A stretch of 64,000 nt of DNA from Misgurnus anguillicaudatus (taxonomy: Eukaryota; Chordata; Actinopteri; Cypriniformes; Cobitidae), in contig NC_073356.2 of assembly GCF_027580225.2 (NCBI RefSeq), forward strand, positions 14,599,501 to 14,663,500, read 5' to 3'. A program made the translations under genes and the position numbers. Numbering within the stretch: position 1 is the first letter of the stretch; each line of letters begins with the position of its first letter. The notes under the pieces were generated by a model. The model was given only the letters and a program-made list of their open reading frames with translations. It ran no database searches and was not told where the DNA came from. Of the stretch, positions 48,790 through 61,050 are shown piece by piece.

Positions 48790-50360
48790 CGAGCCCCTAA
48801 GGTGACATTGGAGTAAAAAAATCTAAAGTTTAGTTTCATGTGCTCATGTGAAACCTTTATGTGCAGAATTTTTTTGGTAGCACTTTATTTTACAGTACGT
48901 GTACTTACCTTGTACATATATGGCAAATAAGTTGTACTTACCGACAAATGTGTGGTACTTACTTTTAGGTATCTACATGGTAATAAAGTGGTATCATTAC
49001 TGTACTTACAAGTGGTATATACTTGGTAGTTATTATGTAACTCTAGATAAGTACTGGGTAATAACAGATCCATAATTATAGTGTAGGTATACTGTAACTA
49101 ATGAGAAACATTACTGTACTTACAAATAAATGTACAATATAAGTATTTAGTATTTACAGGCAAGTTAGGGTAAACAACAGGTATTTATAGTGTACATATA
49201 TGATAACTAATATCAAACACTACTGTACTTACAAATTGTATATAAATGATAAGTGTGTGGTACCTGTAGGCCATAAATTAAAGACTGGCACATATGGTGT
49301 ATGTATACTGTAACTAACAAGAAACACTACTGTACTTACAAATTGTATATAAATGATAAGTGTGTGGTACCTGTAGGCCAGTGTAAATTAATGACCGGCA
49401 CATATGGTGTATGTATACTGTAACTAACGAGAAACACTAGTGTACTTACAAATTGTATATACACGATAAGTGTGTGGTACCTGCAAGCAAGTGTAAGTTA
49501 TACTTATACCATACGTATATGATAACTAAGAACAAACATTACTGATGTGCCATTTTGGTACTCAGACTCAGTATCTTTGTCCTTTAAACCAAGAATTAAA
49601 TAACCGTATGCCTTATCTACTGGGTATATTCACTAGTACGTTTATGGTAACTGCATGGAAACTGGACTGTAAAATAAAGTGTTGCTTTTTACACAGTTAT
49701 TACATAGGACCTACCACCTAAGATATAGCATCATATACATGTCACTTTGAGGCAAACCCATCCATTGACTATCATATGCATTAACTACTGGGTACATTTA
49801 CTAGTACACACTTATTGTGTATATACAATTTGTAAGTACAGGTGTTGTTATATATTAGTTATCATATATGTACACTATAAATACCTGTCATTAACCCTAA
49901 CTTGCCTGTAAATACTCAATACTTATATTGTACATTTACTTGTAAGTACAGTAATGTTTCTCATTAGTTACAGTATACCTACTATACTAAGATAGTAAGT
50001 ATGTATCTGTTATTACCCAGTAATTAACTAGAGTTACATAATAACTACCAAGTATGTACCACTGGTAAGTACAGTAATGATACCAATTAATTACCATGTA
50101 GATACCTAAAACTAAATACCACACATTTGTCAGAAAGTACAACTTATTTACCATATATGTACAAGGTAAGTACACGTACTGTAAAATAAAGTGCTACCAT
50201 TTTTTTAATAAATTAATTAAAATAAAGTTTAGTTTCGCATGCTCACATGAAAGTTTTGCGCGCGCATGCGAAAGTTTCACGTGCGCACACAAAAGTTTCA
50301 CGTGCACGCGCGAAGCTAAACTTTATTCAATTTCTGCACCATGTCCCCTTAGGGGCTCCG
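48790..50360. mobile_element. GAGCCCCTAAGG element holding a foldback inside
   Basis: Starts CGAGCCCCTAAGGTGACATT and ends CATGTCCCCTTAGGGGCTCCG. Near the right end (50240-50320) GTTTCACGTG/GCGCACGC motifs repeat in tandem. The inner element at 48876-50198 occupies most of its length. Confidence 0.75.
48876..50198. mobile_element. 1.3-kb foldback element with internal tandem repeats
   Basis: Ends GGTAGCACTTTATTTTACAG and CTGTAAAATAAAGTGCTACC are perfect inverted repeats, and complementarity continues inward. Within the left half a unit of about 107-110 bp (landmark TGTACTTACAAATTGTATAT) is repeated in tandem, with starts near 49221, 49328 and 49438. No coding capacity. Confidence 0.9.
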
Positions 50361-50905
50361 TATAAATTCACTTAAATTGTATTTCTTTGTCTAAAAACTA
50401 GACTTATTTTCTTAGGTCATAAGGTGACATTGCTTACGCATGAAACCATCGCGTGCGCACGTGACGAAAGTGTGCACGCGAAAGTAAGCGCGGTAGTTTC
50501 ACATGCGCACACAATAGTTTCACGTGAGCACGCGATAGTTTCACGTGAGCACGCGAAACTAAACTAAACTTTACTTTTGTTTTTAGACAAAAAATATAAA
50601 AATTAAGTGAATTTGTGCTTAAAACAAGCAAAAAATCTGCCAATGAAATAAGACATTTTTTCTTGAATTAATATTTATGAAAAAAGTAAACTTATTTCAA
50701 GAAGGATGTTCTTATTCCATTGGCAGATTTTTTGCTTGTTTTAAGCACTAATTTACTTAAAGTTTATATTATATGTCTAAAAACTAGACTTATTTTCTTA
50801 GGTCATTTTGCTCATTAAGAAAATACATCTTAATTTAAGAATTTTTAGATATTTTTACTGAAAGCTAGACAAAAACACTAAGTATAAAGTCATTTTTTGC
50901 AGTGC

Positions 50906-52020
50906 ATAACAAACAATGTATTTGATATTTTTTGCCTATATAACTTTGGTTAATCATGGCCATGATTTTACAAGCAATGCTGGCAAAGCTTTGCTCATGC
51001 TGTGTAAGTTTATTCACTGAGCTGAATATTAGCATGGCTAATAAACTGGACTGTTTATTATTTAAAACAATAAGATTATTGTTTCAGTCAATAATATCGA
51101 TATCAGATCACAAGCATGGAAGAAACAGAGGCTGTTAAAAAATCAAACAGAGGAAGCACCCTGCAATACTTCATCTTCCTAAAAGCACAATATAGACAGC
51201 TGGACCTGAGATCATCCTGAGCAGGAAACTGGGAGTCAATGTTCCTCTGCTCTGTCGAAACAGGAAGAGGGCGGATGCCGAGTCAGCTCCCGCAAGAGAG
51301 TCAAGAAAGGAGGCTTTTCACAGATTCAACACTTACAATGTAGATAAGCGATGCATCATATAAGATAAATGGAGATAGAGATATGGGTTACTGTAAATTT
51401 TTGATAGATTTTTCGTTAATGTTTATAAGATGTAACCAAGTGTTCAAGGTTTGCATGTTGCATCTGGCCATTGAAATGAAAACTGAATTGAGCCTCTATT
51501 ATTAGACACAATGTGATGATACAGCACATGACTGACATGTGATCAAGTCAGCACAGGAAAAGATTTCAGTAAAAAATGCATATTTGCACAATATGTCCTG
51601 ACCCTTGTGTCGGCTCTGCTACGCGTGGGACGGCTGAAGTCACATTCCTTTTGCTGTCCTGCTATTGCAAAATCCTCTTTCACACTTACGGTTTTGTTAA
51701 CAGGATCGAAGGAGGACAGCATGGTGTGGTAAATCTGCTCTTAGCGACCTGATTTTGGCCTGCAGCCCAGAATGTAATGCATTCAACTCCCCTATAGAGG
51801 TTATCTTGAGGTAAAAATGTCGTGTGATGACAAAAAGTGACAAGGCAGACACCTAATGTGCTTTTCTCACCAGCCTTATCAATAGAGAAAGTGAAAGAGA
51901 CTGATGAAAGATAAGATGGGAATAAACTACCAGAGTAAACTAAACTAAATAAAATACCCATATGTTATGATTTAGGATAATTCAGAACTAGGATAATGAA
52001 TATGGGGAACAATCACTCCC
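50906..52020. other. gene-free stretch (part 5)
   Basis: No repeat end, RNA gene or exon recognised. The 91-codon minus-strand frame at 51686-51961 has no recognisable domain or splice context. Confidence 0.45.
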
Positions 52021-52118
52021 TTACATTTACACATTTGTCAGTGCTTTATCCAAAGAGACCTACCAAGGTGAATTGTTTGTCAGTATATGTGTTCCCTGGA
52101 TCAAACCCATGACCTATC
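52021..52118 (-). mobile_element. SINE fragment, target of a Tc1 insertion
   Basis: Resembles the SINE at 46593-46763 in the same orientation (GCTTTATCCAAAGAGACCTA, GTGTTCCCTGGATCAAACCC). It is cut at its tRNA-like part by the Tc1-type element starting at 52119. Confidence 0.7.
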
Positions 52119-52701
52119 TACACTCGCCTAAAGGATTATTAGGAACACCATACTAATACTGTGTTTGACCCCCTTTCGCCTTCAGAACTGCCTTAATTCT
52201 ACGTGGCATTGATTCAACAAGGTGCTGAAAGCATTCTTTAGAAATGTTGGCCCATATTGATAGGATAGCATCTTGCAGTTGATGGAGATTTGTGGGATGC
52301 ACATCCAGGGCACGAAGCTCCCGTCCCACCACATCCCAAAGATGCTCTATTGGGTTGAGATCTGGTGACTGTGGGGGCTATTTTAGTACTGTGAACTCAT
52401 TGTCATGTTTAAGAAACCAATTTGAAATGATTTGAGCTTTGTGACATGGTGCATTATACTGCTGTAAGTACTAGCCATCAGAGGATGGGTACATGGTGGT
52501 CTTTAAAGGATGGACATGGTCAGAAACAATGCTCAGGTAGGCTGTGGCATTTAAACAATGCACAATTGACACTAAGGGGCCTAAAGTGTGCCAAGAAAAC
52601 ATCCCCCACATCATTACTCCACTTGGTTTGATTGGTTGATTAGATAATTGCATTAATGAGAAATTGAACAGGTGTTCCTAATAATCCTTTAGGTGAGTGT
52701 A
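52119..52701. mobile_element. internally deleted Tc1-type element (583 bp)
   Basis: Ends TACACTCGCCTAAAGGATTA and CCTTTAGGTGAGTGTA match the full-length copy at 25485-26673. The left 500 bp aligns with the transposase 3' half of that copy, and the junction near 52620 jumps to the far end. About 600 bp, including the N-terminal half of the transposase, is missing. Such deletion derivatives can be moved only by an enzyme supplied elsewhere. Confidence 0.92.
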
Positions 52702-52865
52702 TAGCACTAAACATTGCACAAAACTTCCTAATCACTATTGTGCTTTAAAAATAAAGCAAAACAGAAAAGTGTTACAGTGATTTTAGCATATGTAAGGGGC
52801 ATCCTTGAAGCGTTGTCTTTTATCAACAACAACACAGACTCACACTCTCAGAAATAAGGTGATGT

Positions 52866-53012
52866 CACTGGGATGGTTATGTACCAAAAGGTCCTAATAT
52901 GTAGCATTTTGATACAGATATGTACCTTTGAGGTACCAATATGTCTGTTTTAGGTACTTTTTGTAAAGGTATCGCCTCAGTAACAACTTTTGTACCTTTT
53001 TGTACTCACCCA
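52866..53012. repeat. GTACC-rich dispersed repeat
   Basis: Repeated GTACC/GGTAC motifs (AAGGTCCTAATATGTAGCAT, TTGAGGTACCAATATGT). Other copies are at about 27386-27513, 29293-29850 (interrupted), 38560-39090 (interrupted), 39745-39890 and 43450-43535. It is a frequent landing site for other elements in this window. Confidence 0.65.
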
Positions 53013-55627
53013 GGCCCATGAATTTTAGCCCTGACCCTTTGATAAAGAATACTATGTTTAATAAATTGTAACTGTTTGTATCCAGATTAACTGATTCAAA
53101 AATATTGAACGTGTTTGGATCAACATTAAGTTACACTAGCAAAACTTTTAGGGGTTAGATCAGGTAAAAATAGTTTCTCATTGTGACAACTGAATGTCAT
53201 GAGCAGACGTTTACATAAAGCAGCCTAAGGCATGCAGTCTTTGAAAAATTTTGAATAGTCAGAAAAATATGTGCACGTTTTTGGCGTCAACTGAAATGAA
53301 CAATGAGGCCATTAAGAGAAATGAAAAGGTAACGGCATGTATTAACATCCAGCAAATTATGTTGTACAACTTTTAAGAGAAACATCCTTCTTTCAATTAA
53401 GAAATAAGTACGTTTAAATCACATATGTTAACACCAAATGAATTGTGTACTGTTTATATGTGCTGAACACAGAAAAAAAAGTTATTTTAGGGCCAACGCA
53501 TGCAAATGCTCTTGAACTTTTGTGGGTGTACATTGCGTTCCCTCTCTCACCACAAAGGCACATCGTGTACATTAGCTCATGGGAAGAGGAAGTAACACAT
53601 GAAACACGTGATCAAAGCACTTTTTTAGCACATGCATGTAACTCACTAAACAACTAACTAACTAACTAAAAAACTGTACAATTAGTTTAAAAAATATTTG
53701 ATTCCAGTCATAAGTAACAAGAGACTGATTGATGCATAACACACTGACACGTATTTTTAGTATCCTCTATATAAGCTTGTCGACAGGGTGAATGAGTGTA
53801 AAATATATGGGTGCTCACAAAAGCCACCTTGACCCCTTCAGTTTTGCACTTTAGCACTTCTGTCACTTCATGAGAAACAAACTTGATGTGTGTGTTGCTT
53901 GTGTAACAATATGATTAATCTAACTCAAATATTTTTTGAATGATTGAGCTTAAACCAAAAAGTGATTGTACCCCGCACTCCCCTACTGCAACATTTTCAA
54001 AAGAATCATGCACAAGGTCACATTTTAATACATGCAGGGCCAATATAAAGTATTAACTGACATAAAATTCAGTTTTATATGTATAATAAAATAATAATTA
54101 ATAATACAACAATTCATGTGTATTAGATTTATACCAAATGTGTATTTACCTACTTCACTTTTGTCATAACATTGCTGTGAGCATTACACCATGTTTGTTT
54201 ATTCAACAGCCAGTCACATGCTAGCACAAAACCTTTTCATAACATGTATGCGAGTCTGTACTTTAGGTCACCTTACAGGTAAATATTAACTTGCATTTCA
54301 CGCCCTTGTTGGTCACATTGTTCGACATGTTTTTCTCAGACCCGAATGGAAAATGCCATATGCAGGTTTTGCACTAATGTAGGTCTGCAGACAGCTGACT
54401 GTTTGAGATGGTACGTGCTGCAGTGCATGCAGAATCTAAGCACGTCTTGCTAATGACCCTTATCAAATGATGCAATAGAGTCAAAAAACCACTTGCAATA
54501 TAATTAAATAAATGTAAGCATATATGTGTGCTCGACAAATGCACAGAGTTTGTTTTGTAAAGTATGATGATGTCATTCTGCATATAAGTCAGTACCTTGA
54601 AATTCTTCGTTTTTTGATAAAGCGTGGGAAAATATCTAGTGTAACACTTAACTAAAGAACTGATACTTTACTTGTGTGAGCTCTGATCTGCTAAACATAC
54701 AAAGCTCAAAGAGCATAAATCTGACACTGAGGAATGAGACGGTAAAACAGGACGGATGGCTAGACTTGTTTATGCTATATATGGCAGACTGCACATCCGC
54801 CAGATCTCAAAGTAGCCAACGGCCTGCACTAGTAGTTTTCACTTTGCTTAAAGTGGTTGCCAAATGCAAAAAGGTTCAAACTTTTATTCATTAAAGTTCA
54901 TTACCTTGAGAGAAACAAACATAATGACTGATATTTTTATGCAAAAAAGCAGCATGAAGTTAAAACTTGGCTTTTTTAAATCTCAGCATATGTGCAAGTC
55001 TTACACTGAAGGGAAAGCTCGCCACCTGCTGGATATGATCATAACACTTTACCACATTTGCACAAAGACTAAAAAACTGGAAACTGTTGAATATACTCAT
55101 ACAATTGTCATTTTTATTTCAAGTTTTTATCAGGTGTAAACAAAAAACATTTTTAAATGTTCTAGTGTCTTCACGTTTATAACAAAAGGGAATGATGACT
55201 CCACTTTAAGCTGATCCACTTGAATATTAAAAACAATTTTGACCAATAACCTTTCCAAAATTACAACAATAATAATAATAATATTGATATAAAAGTGCAG
55301 TGTGAGATTGTCTCAGTGGTTTCAGAAATATTACCTCATGCAAGCGGAAAAGCAGCTGTATGTATATTCACTATTATTGCTTAGTATAGTATGCAGCCAG
55401 TTTAGAAATGACAAAGTCTTAGTAGCAGCGCTGGCTGTCTTTTACTTAATACAGTTGCTAATGAAATCACACTTAAGTTACTTATTCATTATTCATGAAC
55501 CACATTCGTACTGAGCAAGGATAGCTCGATTTAAGACACTTCTTGATAAAATATTTCTGTAAAATTAACACCATATGATGTAGCACTCCAGAACTCACTA
55601 GATTAAAATTAAATTCAATAAAACATG
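53013..55627. other. gene-free stretch before polr3gl
   Basis: Holds the polr3gl 3' untranslated region at its right end. A worn end of the GGGGTAAAGTGAGACA family lies near 53967-53986 (CCCCGCACTCCCCTA). The 91- and 76-codon frames between 54.6 and 55.2 kb have no recognisable features. A minus-strand AATAAA is at 55113-55118, but its use is unproven. Confidence 0.45.
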
Positions 55628-58600
55628 CTAATAAACAGCTTCATCCATATTGTCATCACTATCTCCTCCGAACTCTTCTCCATTGTCAAAGTAAGACATG
55701 ATGTAGTCTGTCTCCTAAAACACAGCAGATTAAAAATGCTTTAATGTTATTTTTTATCATCTTTATCACCACAAAAGAGAGTAGGGTAAATTAAATGATA
55801 AGGATAGTTTTAATAAAAAATATTTTTCTTACATCTTCAAGTTCTTCTTCCTCATAGTCTTCATCCACATCTGGCTCATCTTCCTCATTTTCCTCTTTTT
55901 TCTTCTTCTTCTCCTCCTCCTCCTCTTCCTCAGAATGCTGCTCCTGCTCTTTCTTCTCAAGTGTCTGTGAATCATTTATCCAATATTATTACTTTGTAAT
56001 TATGGACCACTTGTAAACATTGCTTTGTGCACAATGCTTATTGTTGGCTCTTAGGTAACAATGTTAAACGCTAATTTAATTTTAAGTTGCATTGGAAAAC
56101 AAATCTCTGCTAAATGAATAAATGTAAATGTACTACTAAAATGTATTGCAAGATGAATTAGCAGCAATAAAAACTGCATATAAGGAATAATACAAAATAA
56201 GAGATTAGGAGAGTTGAGATATTCAACAAATCATCATTTTGAGTAACAGTAATTTCAACAGGCTTGTGCACAATTCAGAATTTCAGAATTGGCCTCCATT
56301 CAATTCATAAATTGGAATTTGAATTGAATTGACTCCGCCCAACAGGAAGAGGAAGTTGAATTGGAATGACAGGAAGTGGAATTAAATTCATGGCAATTCA
56401 AAGAAATTCCAGTCACACAACAGAAAGAATCTAACATACATTCAGTGTTAGGAAAGTTACTTTGGAAAACTGTTTGGCAACCATTTTAAATACTTGATTA
56501 AAGTAAAGCATTCTGGGAAATGAAGTCATGGTCAATCTTGTTCCACAAAATTTCAATTACAAAAAAATCAAACTTAATTATTTGTTATGTGACTAGAGTT
56601 TTTAACATTAATTGCTGAGGGAAAACATTTCCTGTTAATGTAATCTGTAAAAGTAATTTAAACTTATATAATTTCTAGAATATGCAATGCAATCATATCT
56701 GACATATACTGTAAAGCTTCATTTTAACACTTCACTTATAATATGTATATGAATTTCTTTGAATTTCTATTGAATTGCAATTCTGCTTCCTTTAATTCAA
56801 ATTCGAATTGTAATTCTAGATCCTGTTTTAACATCAATTCAAATTCAATTCAAATTCAAGAATTGAATTGGAATTTAGGAGTCATTCTTAATTCAATTCT
56901 GAATTGTGCACAAGCCTGAATTTCAAACATTCACAGTTTATTTTACATTTAAAGCCACACTATGTTGGATTTTCACCACTAGAGGCCGCTATTACACAAT
57001 AACAAAAACTAATGCAAAACGAATGCGAAGCTTATGGTTTTTACCATCCAGAGACTAATCATGTTTACAGATAAGGTTATGAATACATGTTTTTTGTACG
57101 TTTGATCGCATTATTTATGCTATCATAATGATTTATCTGCAAGCTGCCACTTCTGCATTTATCCACTTGTGTTGCCATAGTTTCTACAACCAGAAAGTAG
57201 GGATAGCACGGATATTAAGTCACTTAAAGGGGGGAAATTAAAAATTAGATAAGGGACGAGTCATTATTTAAAACAGTAATTTTTCTAGATGTACAAATCC
57301 TTGAGAACGTTTGGGATAATGTAAATACTGCATTAAACATTTCACACTGTGCTAGTAGTTTTGGGATATTTTATTACAAATATCTTACATATTGTGGCTT
57401 TTAAATGTAATACAAGTGCAGTAACTATTTCAAAAATATTATATGACAGAAATTTAATCCTAGAGAAATGTGTGTATCACAATATATTAAATAATCATGG
57501 TTTCTGTGAAATCTTACCTCTAGTTTTTTAAGAACCTCTTCTTTGCCCACAGCTTTTTTGGGTTTTTGCTTGAGTTGTGGTGTGGCACCTATGAGCAACA
57601 GTATTATAGTTCAACATATAGGACCAATAGCACATTTCAACTGGCATTTGCATTATTATCAAGACAATATGCAATGATAAAAACATTTCTCTCACTTGTT
57701 TTCAGAGGTTTCCGTACTTTAATGCAAAGTTCTTTGGGCATTCGACTCCAGTCTAGAAATGAAGTAAAACACTTAAAACGTGTGTCGAATCCTTGATTCA
57801 TTGAGAGTTAATGTGCATTTCTGTTGCTTACCTGGATTCCATTCAATGGTGTTGTTTTTTGGTTCACCTTTTTGGTATTTATCAGAGTACCGCGCCACAT
57901 CTAGATAAAAAGAAAAGCAAAAATGAGCTGTTTTACAACAATCCAGGTCAGATGGGTCTTTAATTGCCTTTGAATATTTTAGTCGACTCCCACACTTCAA
58001 ATGCAAATTTAGACAGTATGGAAATCAATCATTGCCTTTGTGCTCAAAATGGCTCAATCTTTTTGCATGACGTGGATCCCTCCCCCCCAATCTTTCTCAG
58101 TCTCATCTTTCTTTGCTTTGGCCGCTCTGATGTGGAAAGGCAGATTCTTACTGGAGGCTCTCAGCTCCTGTTTAAGAGCGAGCATATACTCCACTTCTTC
58201 ACCTGTATGAAGCGGCACTGGCCTAAACTGCATCGGCTAAAATCACAGAAACAAATGTCACATATATAATGATATACAAATAATAAAGTAAAGAATATGA
58301 AGCCATGCATACTACATGATATGACTTAGGTAGCAGGGAGAGCTATTATTTTACCTAAACAAATACACACTAGTACACGCATACACATACTGTATTTACT
58401 TAAATTGGCTAGTTATTTGACATGACACTTATTTTGAAGAAATATAGCACAATAAATGTGTAATAGCAATGTGAAAGACAGTGTAATGATAGTTGAATAA
58501 CTATTAAAAACTTAACTTACAGGAAAAAGTGGAGAAGGTGTATGTGTGGATGTGGGTAAAGATTCTCCTCTCCCGAAACCCAGTGAGTCCACATTAAAAG

Positions 58601-58634
58601 TAAACTGGTTTCTTCCTCGACCTCTGCCTGCCAT
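55628..58634 (-). CDS. polr3gl: RNA polymerase III subunit GL (RPC7-like), complete (seven coding exons, 219 aa)
   Basis: Subunit of the RPC3-RPC6-RPC7 subcomplex that helps Pol III initiate at tRNA and 5S genes; nuclear. Exons on the minus strand are 58521-58634, 58107-58236, 57832-57900, 57696-57752, 57518-57588, 55833-55964 and 55628-55714 (660 nt). The protein starts MAGRGRGRNQFTFNVDSLGF. It then has FRPVPLHTGEEVEYMLALKQ, RYSDKYQKGEP and IEWNPDWSRMPKELCIKVRK, an acidic-lysine stretch (exon 6), and the conserved end TDYIMSYFDNGEEFGGDSDD. Length matches human POLR3GL (218). Synteny with txnip favours POLR3GL over POLR3G. Oddity: the donor after exon 2 reads AT instead of GT (58105-58106); the exon end is set by phase and homology. 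All other junctions are GT-AG. The start codon lies 2 nt inside its exon, so a non-coding exon lies upstream. Confidence 0.95.
56259..56918. mobile_element. hAT-type MITE, 660 bp, in a polr3gl intron
   Basis: Ends CAGGCTTGTGCACAATTC and GAATTGTGCACAAGCCTG are perfect inverted repeats, with identical 8-bp flanks (AATTTCAA at 56251-56258 and 56919-56926). The interior is rich in AATTCAATTC/GAATTGAATT motifs. It lies in the 1.55-kb intron between coding exons 5 and 6. Confidence 0.93.
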
Positions 58635-59019
58635 AACTGTAGACATAAGAATCAGAATATGTGTAACAGACCATTATTACATTTACTCTTATAGAGTTTG
58701 ACTTAGCAGTTGCTGACCCTAAACAAACATAAATAAGAAAAAAGTGATTCTCAAAATCACAAAAAGAAGTGCAAATAAATACACATTACTGTATAATAAA
58801 TGTAGATAAACAGAGAAAGATGTAAGCTAGACTGGATAATAGTGATAATAAATGATCTTTCTGAAATATGTTACAAACCAATTTTTAGATTGCATTATTA
58901 GTAAATACTTTGTTAAATTAGGTAATAAATTAGTTAAAAGTTGCGATTGACCATAACAAGGATGAGTAGACAATTTTATTTTAAGCAATTATTTTTAAAT
59001 TAGGCAATGAACAGCTTAC

Positions 59020-59095
59020 CTTTTAATGTGCTTCGCCCTCGAAAGACCAAAAATGATATAAGAGTCACTCGGCTGCACTACTTACGGCTTGAACA
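59020..59095 (-). other. probable non-coding first exon of polr3gl
   Basis: On the minus strand GCGAAGCACATTAAAAG is followed by a good donor (GTAAGC, 59014-59019). The acceptor TCTACAG lies just upstream of the ATG, at 58637-58643. The region is more GC-rich than its surroundings (59030-59160), as expected at a promoter. The transcription start is not determined. Confidence 0.55.
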
Positions 59096-59099
59096 CGTG

Positions 59100-60277
59100 G
59101 GTAACTGTGTTTACATCCGGCACATGTACACGATAGGTCCGCCTCAGTTTACTGTCCCTGCAGAAACATTCTTCATATGAAAAGTTCCTACTGTATAACA
59201 GCGCATGTGGTATTTATTACATTTGTATTACAGTTGTTATTAAGGTATTACAGTACAACGTCAACATGCTGTGAATATGAATACAAGCAAGATGTATTAT
59301 ATAGGTGTAAGATGTAAATAAGTTATAAGGCAGAAAGTTATTGTATAAAATAGAGGGGGCTTGTATGAATACTAAGTAGAGATGTAGGGTGCCATAGGTT
59401 TGTATTGTAAGTTACACCGGTTCTTGAAATGAATAGTTTTAAACAAGTCAGCTGCTTTATTGTCGTTTCAACCAGTGCAGTACACAGTAAAATGAAACTC
59501 CAGGACCATATGGTGCTATTATGAAACACTGAACGACACAGAGCTAGGACTAATAAAGTAAACATTTTACCCTAGCTACATGAAGTGCATGTGTGCAAGC
59601 TAGTGCAAACAGACAAAAGACAAGACGAATAAAATCCGAACAGTACAGTTTGTACAAGTTCATTAATATGCAAGAAAATAAACAACTAAAAAAATAAAAA
59701 AGCCAAAGAAAAACCAAAAAAAAAATGGCATATGTATTATGCCTTCCAAGAAAATAGAAAGAAAAGAAAGAGAAAAAATAAATTATTATTTAATGATAGA
59801 ATAAGGATGATTTTGCCATCATCCTAAATGATTGGCGTTATAAAATCTGTTCACACTTTTACAGACCACATGCTACAGATGCTGAAATAGGATTTCATAA
59901 AAACGCGGTTCGAAATTAATTTAATGAAAATAGAGATAAGACTCTAACCAGTAGTATATTATCTACTTCATTAACCCTTTATTACTACACAACCCAACAC
60001 TCCCACCTAGTGGTCTATTACTGTAATAACACGACCGGACGATATCCATAATGACATCAGTTTCCACCACAACACAAAGTTTTAATTTTCACTTATAATG
60101 ATTAGTATTCAGTCATTAAAAAACACGAGAAGGAATCTGATGTTCTTTGCTTTTTAATAACTATTAATAACTATTCTTGAAAGGTATTTTTGCACTTTTA
60201 TTTTAGAAATACATGCATTAAAGGCACATATATATATTCTTAACCCCTTAAACCTTACCTGACAGAAAACTTTGTGG
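59100..60277. other. gene-free stretch upstream of polr3gl
   Basis: Contains the presumed polr3gl promoter at the left. An A-rich run lies at 59690-59790. The 75-codon frame on the minus strand (59338-59565) resembles nothing known to me. Confidence 0.45.
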
Positions 60278-60700
60278 TAGGGGAGACCGGGGCTGGTTGT
60301 CTCACGGGTTGGTTGTCACACTGCTTATTACAGACACACTACATGGCGCTGTGGTACAATTTTGATATCAATTTGTTAGCCTTTAATAGCTTACTCATTT
60401 GCACTTGAAACTTTGCTGAGCAGACACAAAACATTGAGGTGAGGAGAGAATTTTTTATTTTCATGGGTCAGAGTAAATTTTCATGTTGGTGTTGTTTTTG
60501 TGTTGAGATTTTGTAGGATATTAGTCATTCAAAAACAAAACACTCATTAAAAAGCTAAAAGTAGTAGCTTTATTTTGAGTCATATTTTAGTGATCAAGTT
60601 AAAGCCGTGTGGCAGCTAGCTTATCATGTTCGTCAATAAGTCAGTTGGGGATGGTTGTAACATAGCTTGCGGGGTTGGTTGTCACATAAGAATTATTGGA
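60278..60700. repeat. remnant with TAGGGGAGACCGGGGCTGG end
   Basis: The left end and the repeated motif GGTTGGTTGTCACA (about 60308 and 60672) resemble a TAGGGGAGA-ended family related to the element at 41102-43097. No matching right end was found, so it seems truncated. Confidence 0.45.
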
Positions 60701-61050
60701 CATGTAGACCTTTTAAGACTGTTGGTCTGTTTGTTTGTTTTTGTTTGCTGTTAAAATTAAAAAAAAAGAATTAAATAAAGAGGTTTTAACTAAAATTATT
60801 AACAATAAAATTATTTCATTTTATTTCTCAACACAGTAAACAATTTAAGTAACTGATCACCCACTTTAATCTCATTGTTTAAACATAATGGGCATTAATG
60901 ACAACTATCATAGTGGTGGTATTCATATTAAAACTTATTTGAAGTTTCTAGCTTAAAAAACTAAAATGTTACACATTATTTTTTCAGATCCCAATTTATC
61001 ACTAAAATCCTATTGAATCACTATAGGTATGGAAGGCCATTGGGGCAAAA

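Larger units (their letters stand above)
48622..50905. mobile_element. outer shell of the second large nest
   Basis: The left part, 48622-48789, has CACTACAAAAAAATAC and inverted CTTAAAACAAGCAAA/TTGTGCTTGTTTTAAGC arms. The sequence continues after the inserted element (from 50361). A further related foldback at about 50580-50905 ends TTTTTTGCAGTGCA. Between 50420 and 50575 is another array of CACGTG/GCGCAC motifs. Exact shells are hard to separate by eye. Confidence 0.6.

Noticed and set aside
58100..58110. U12-type AT-AC intron in polr3gl
   Set aside because: The donor is ATGAGACT rather than ATATCCTT, and the acceptor ends AG rather than AC.
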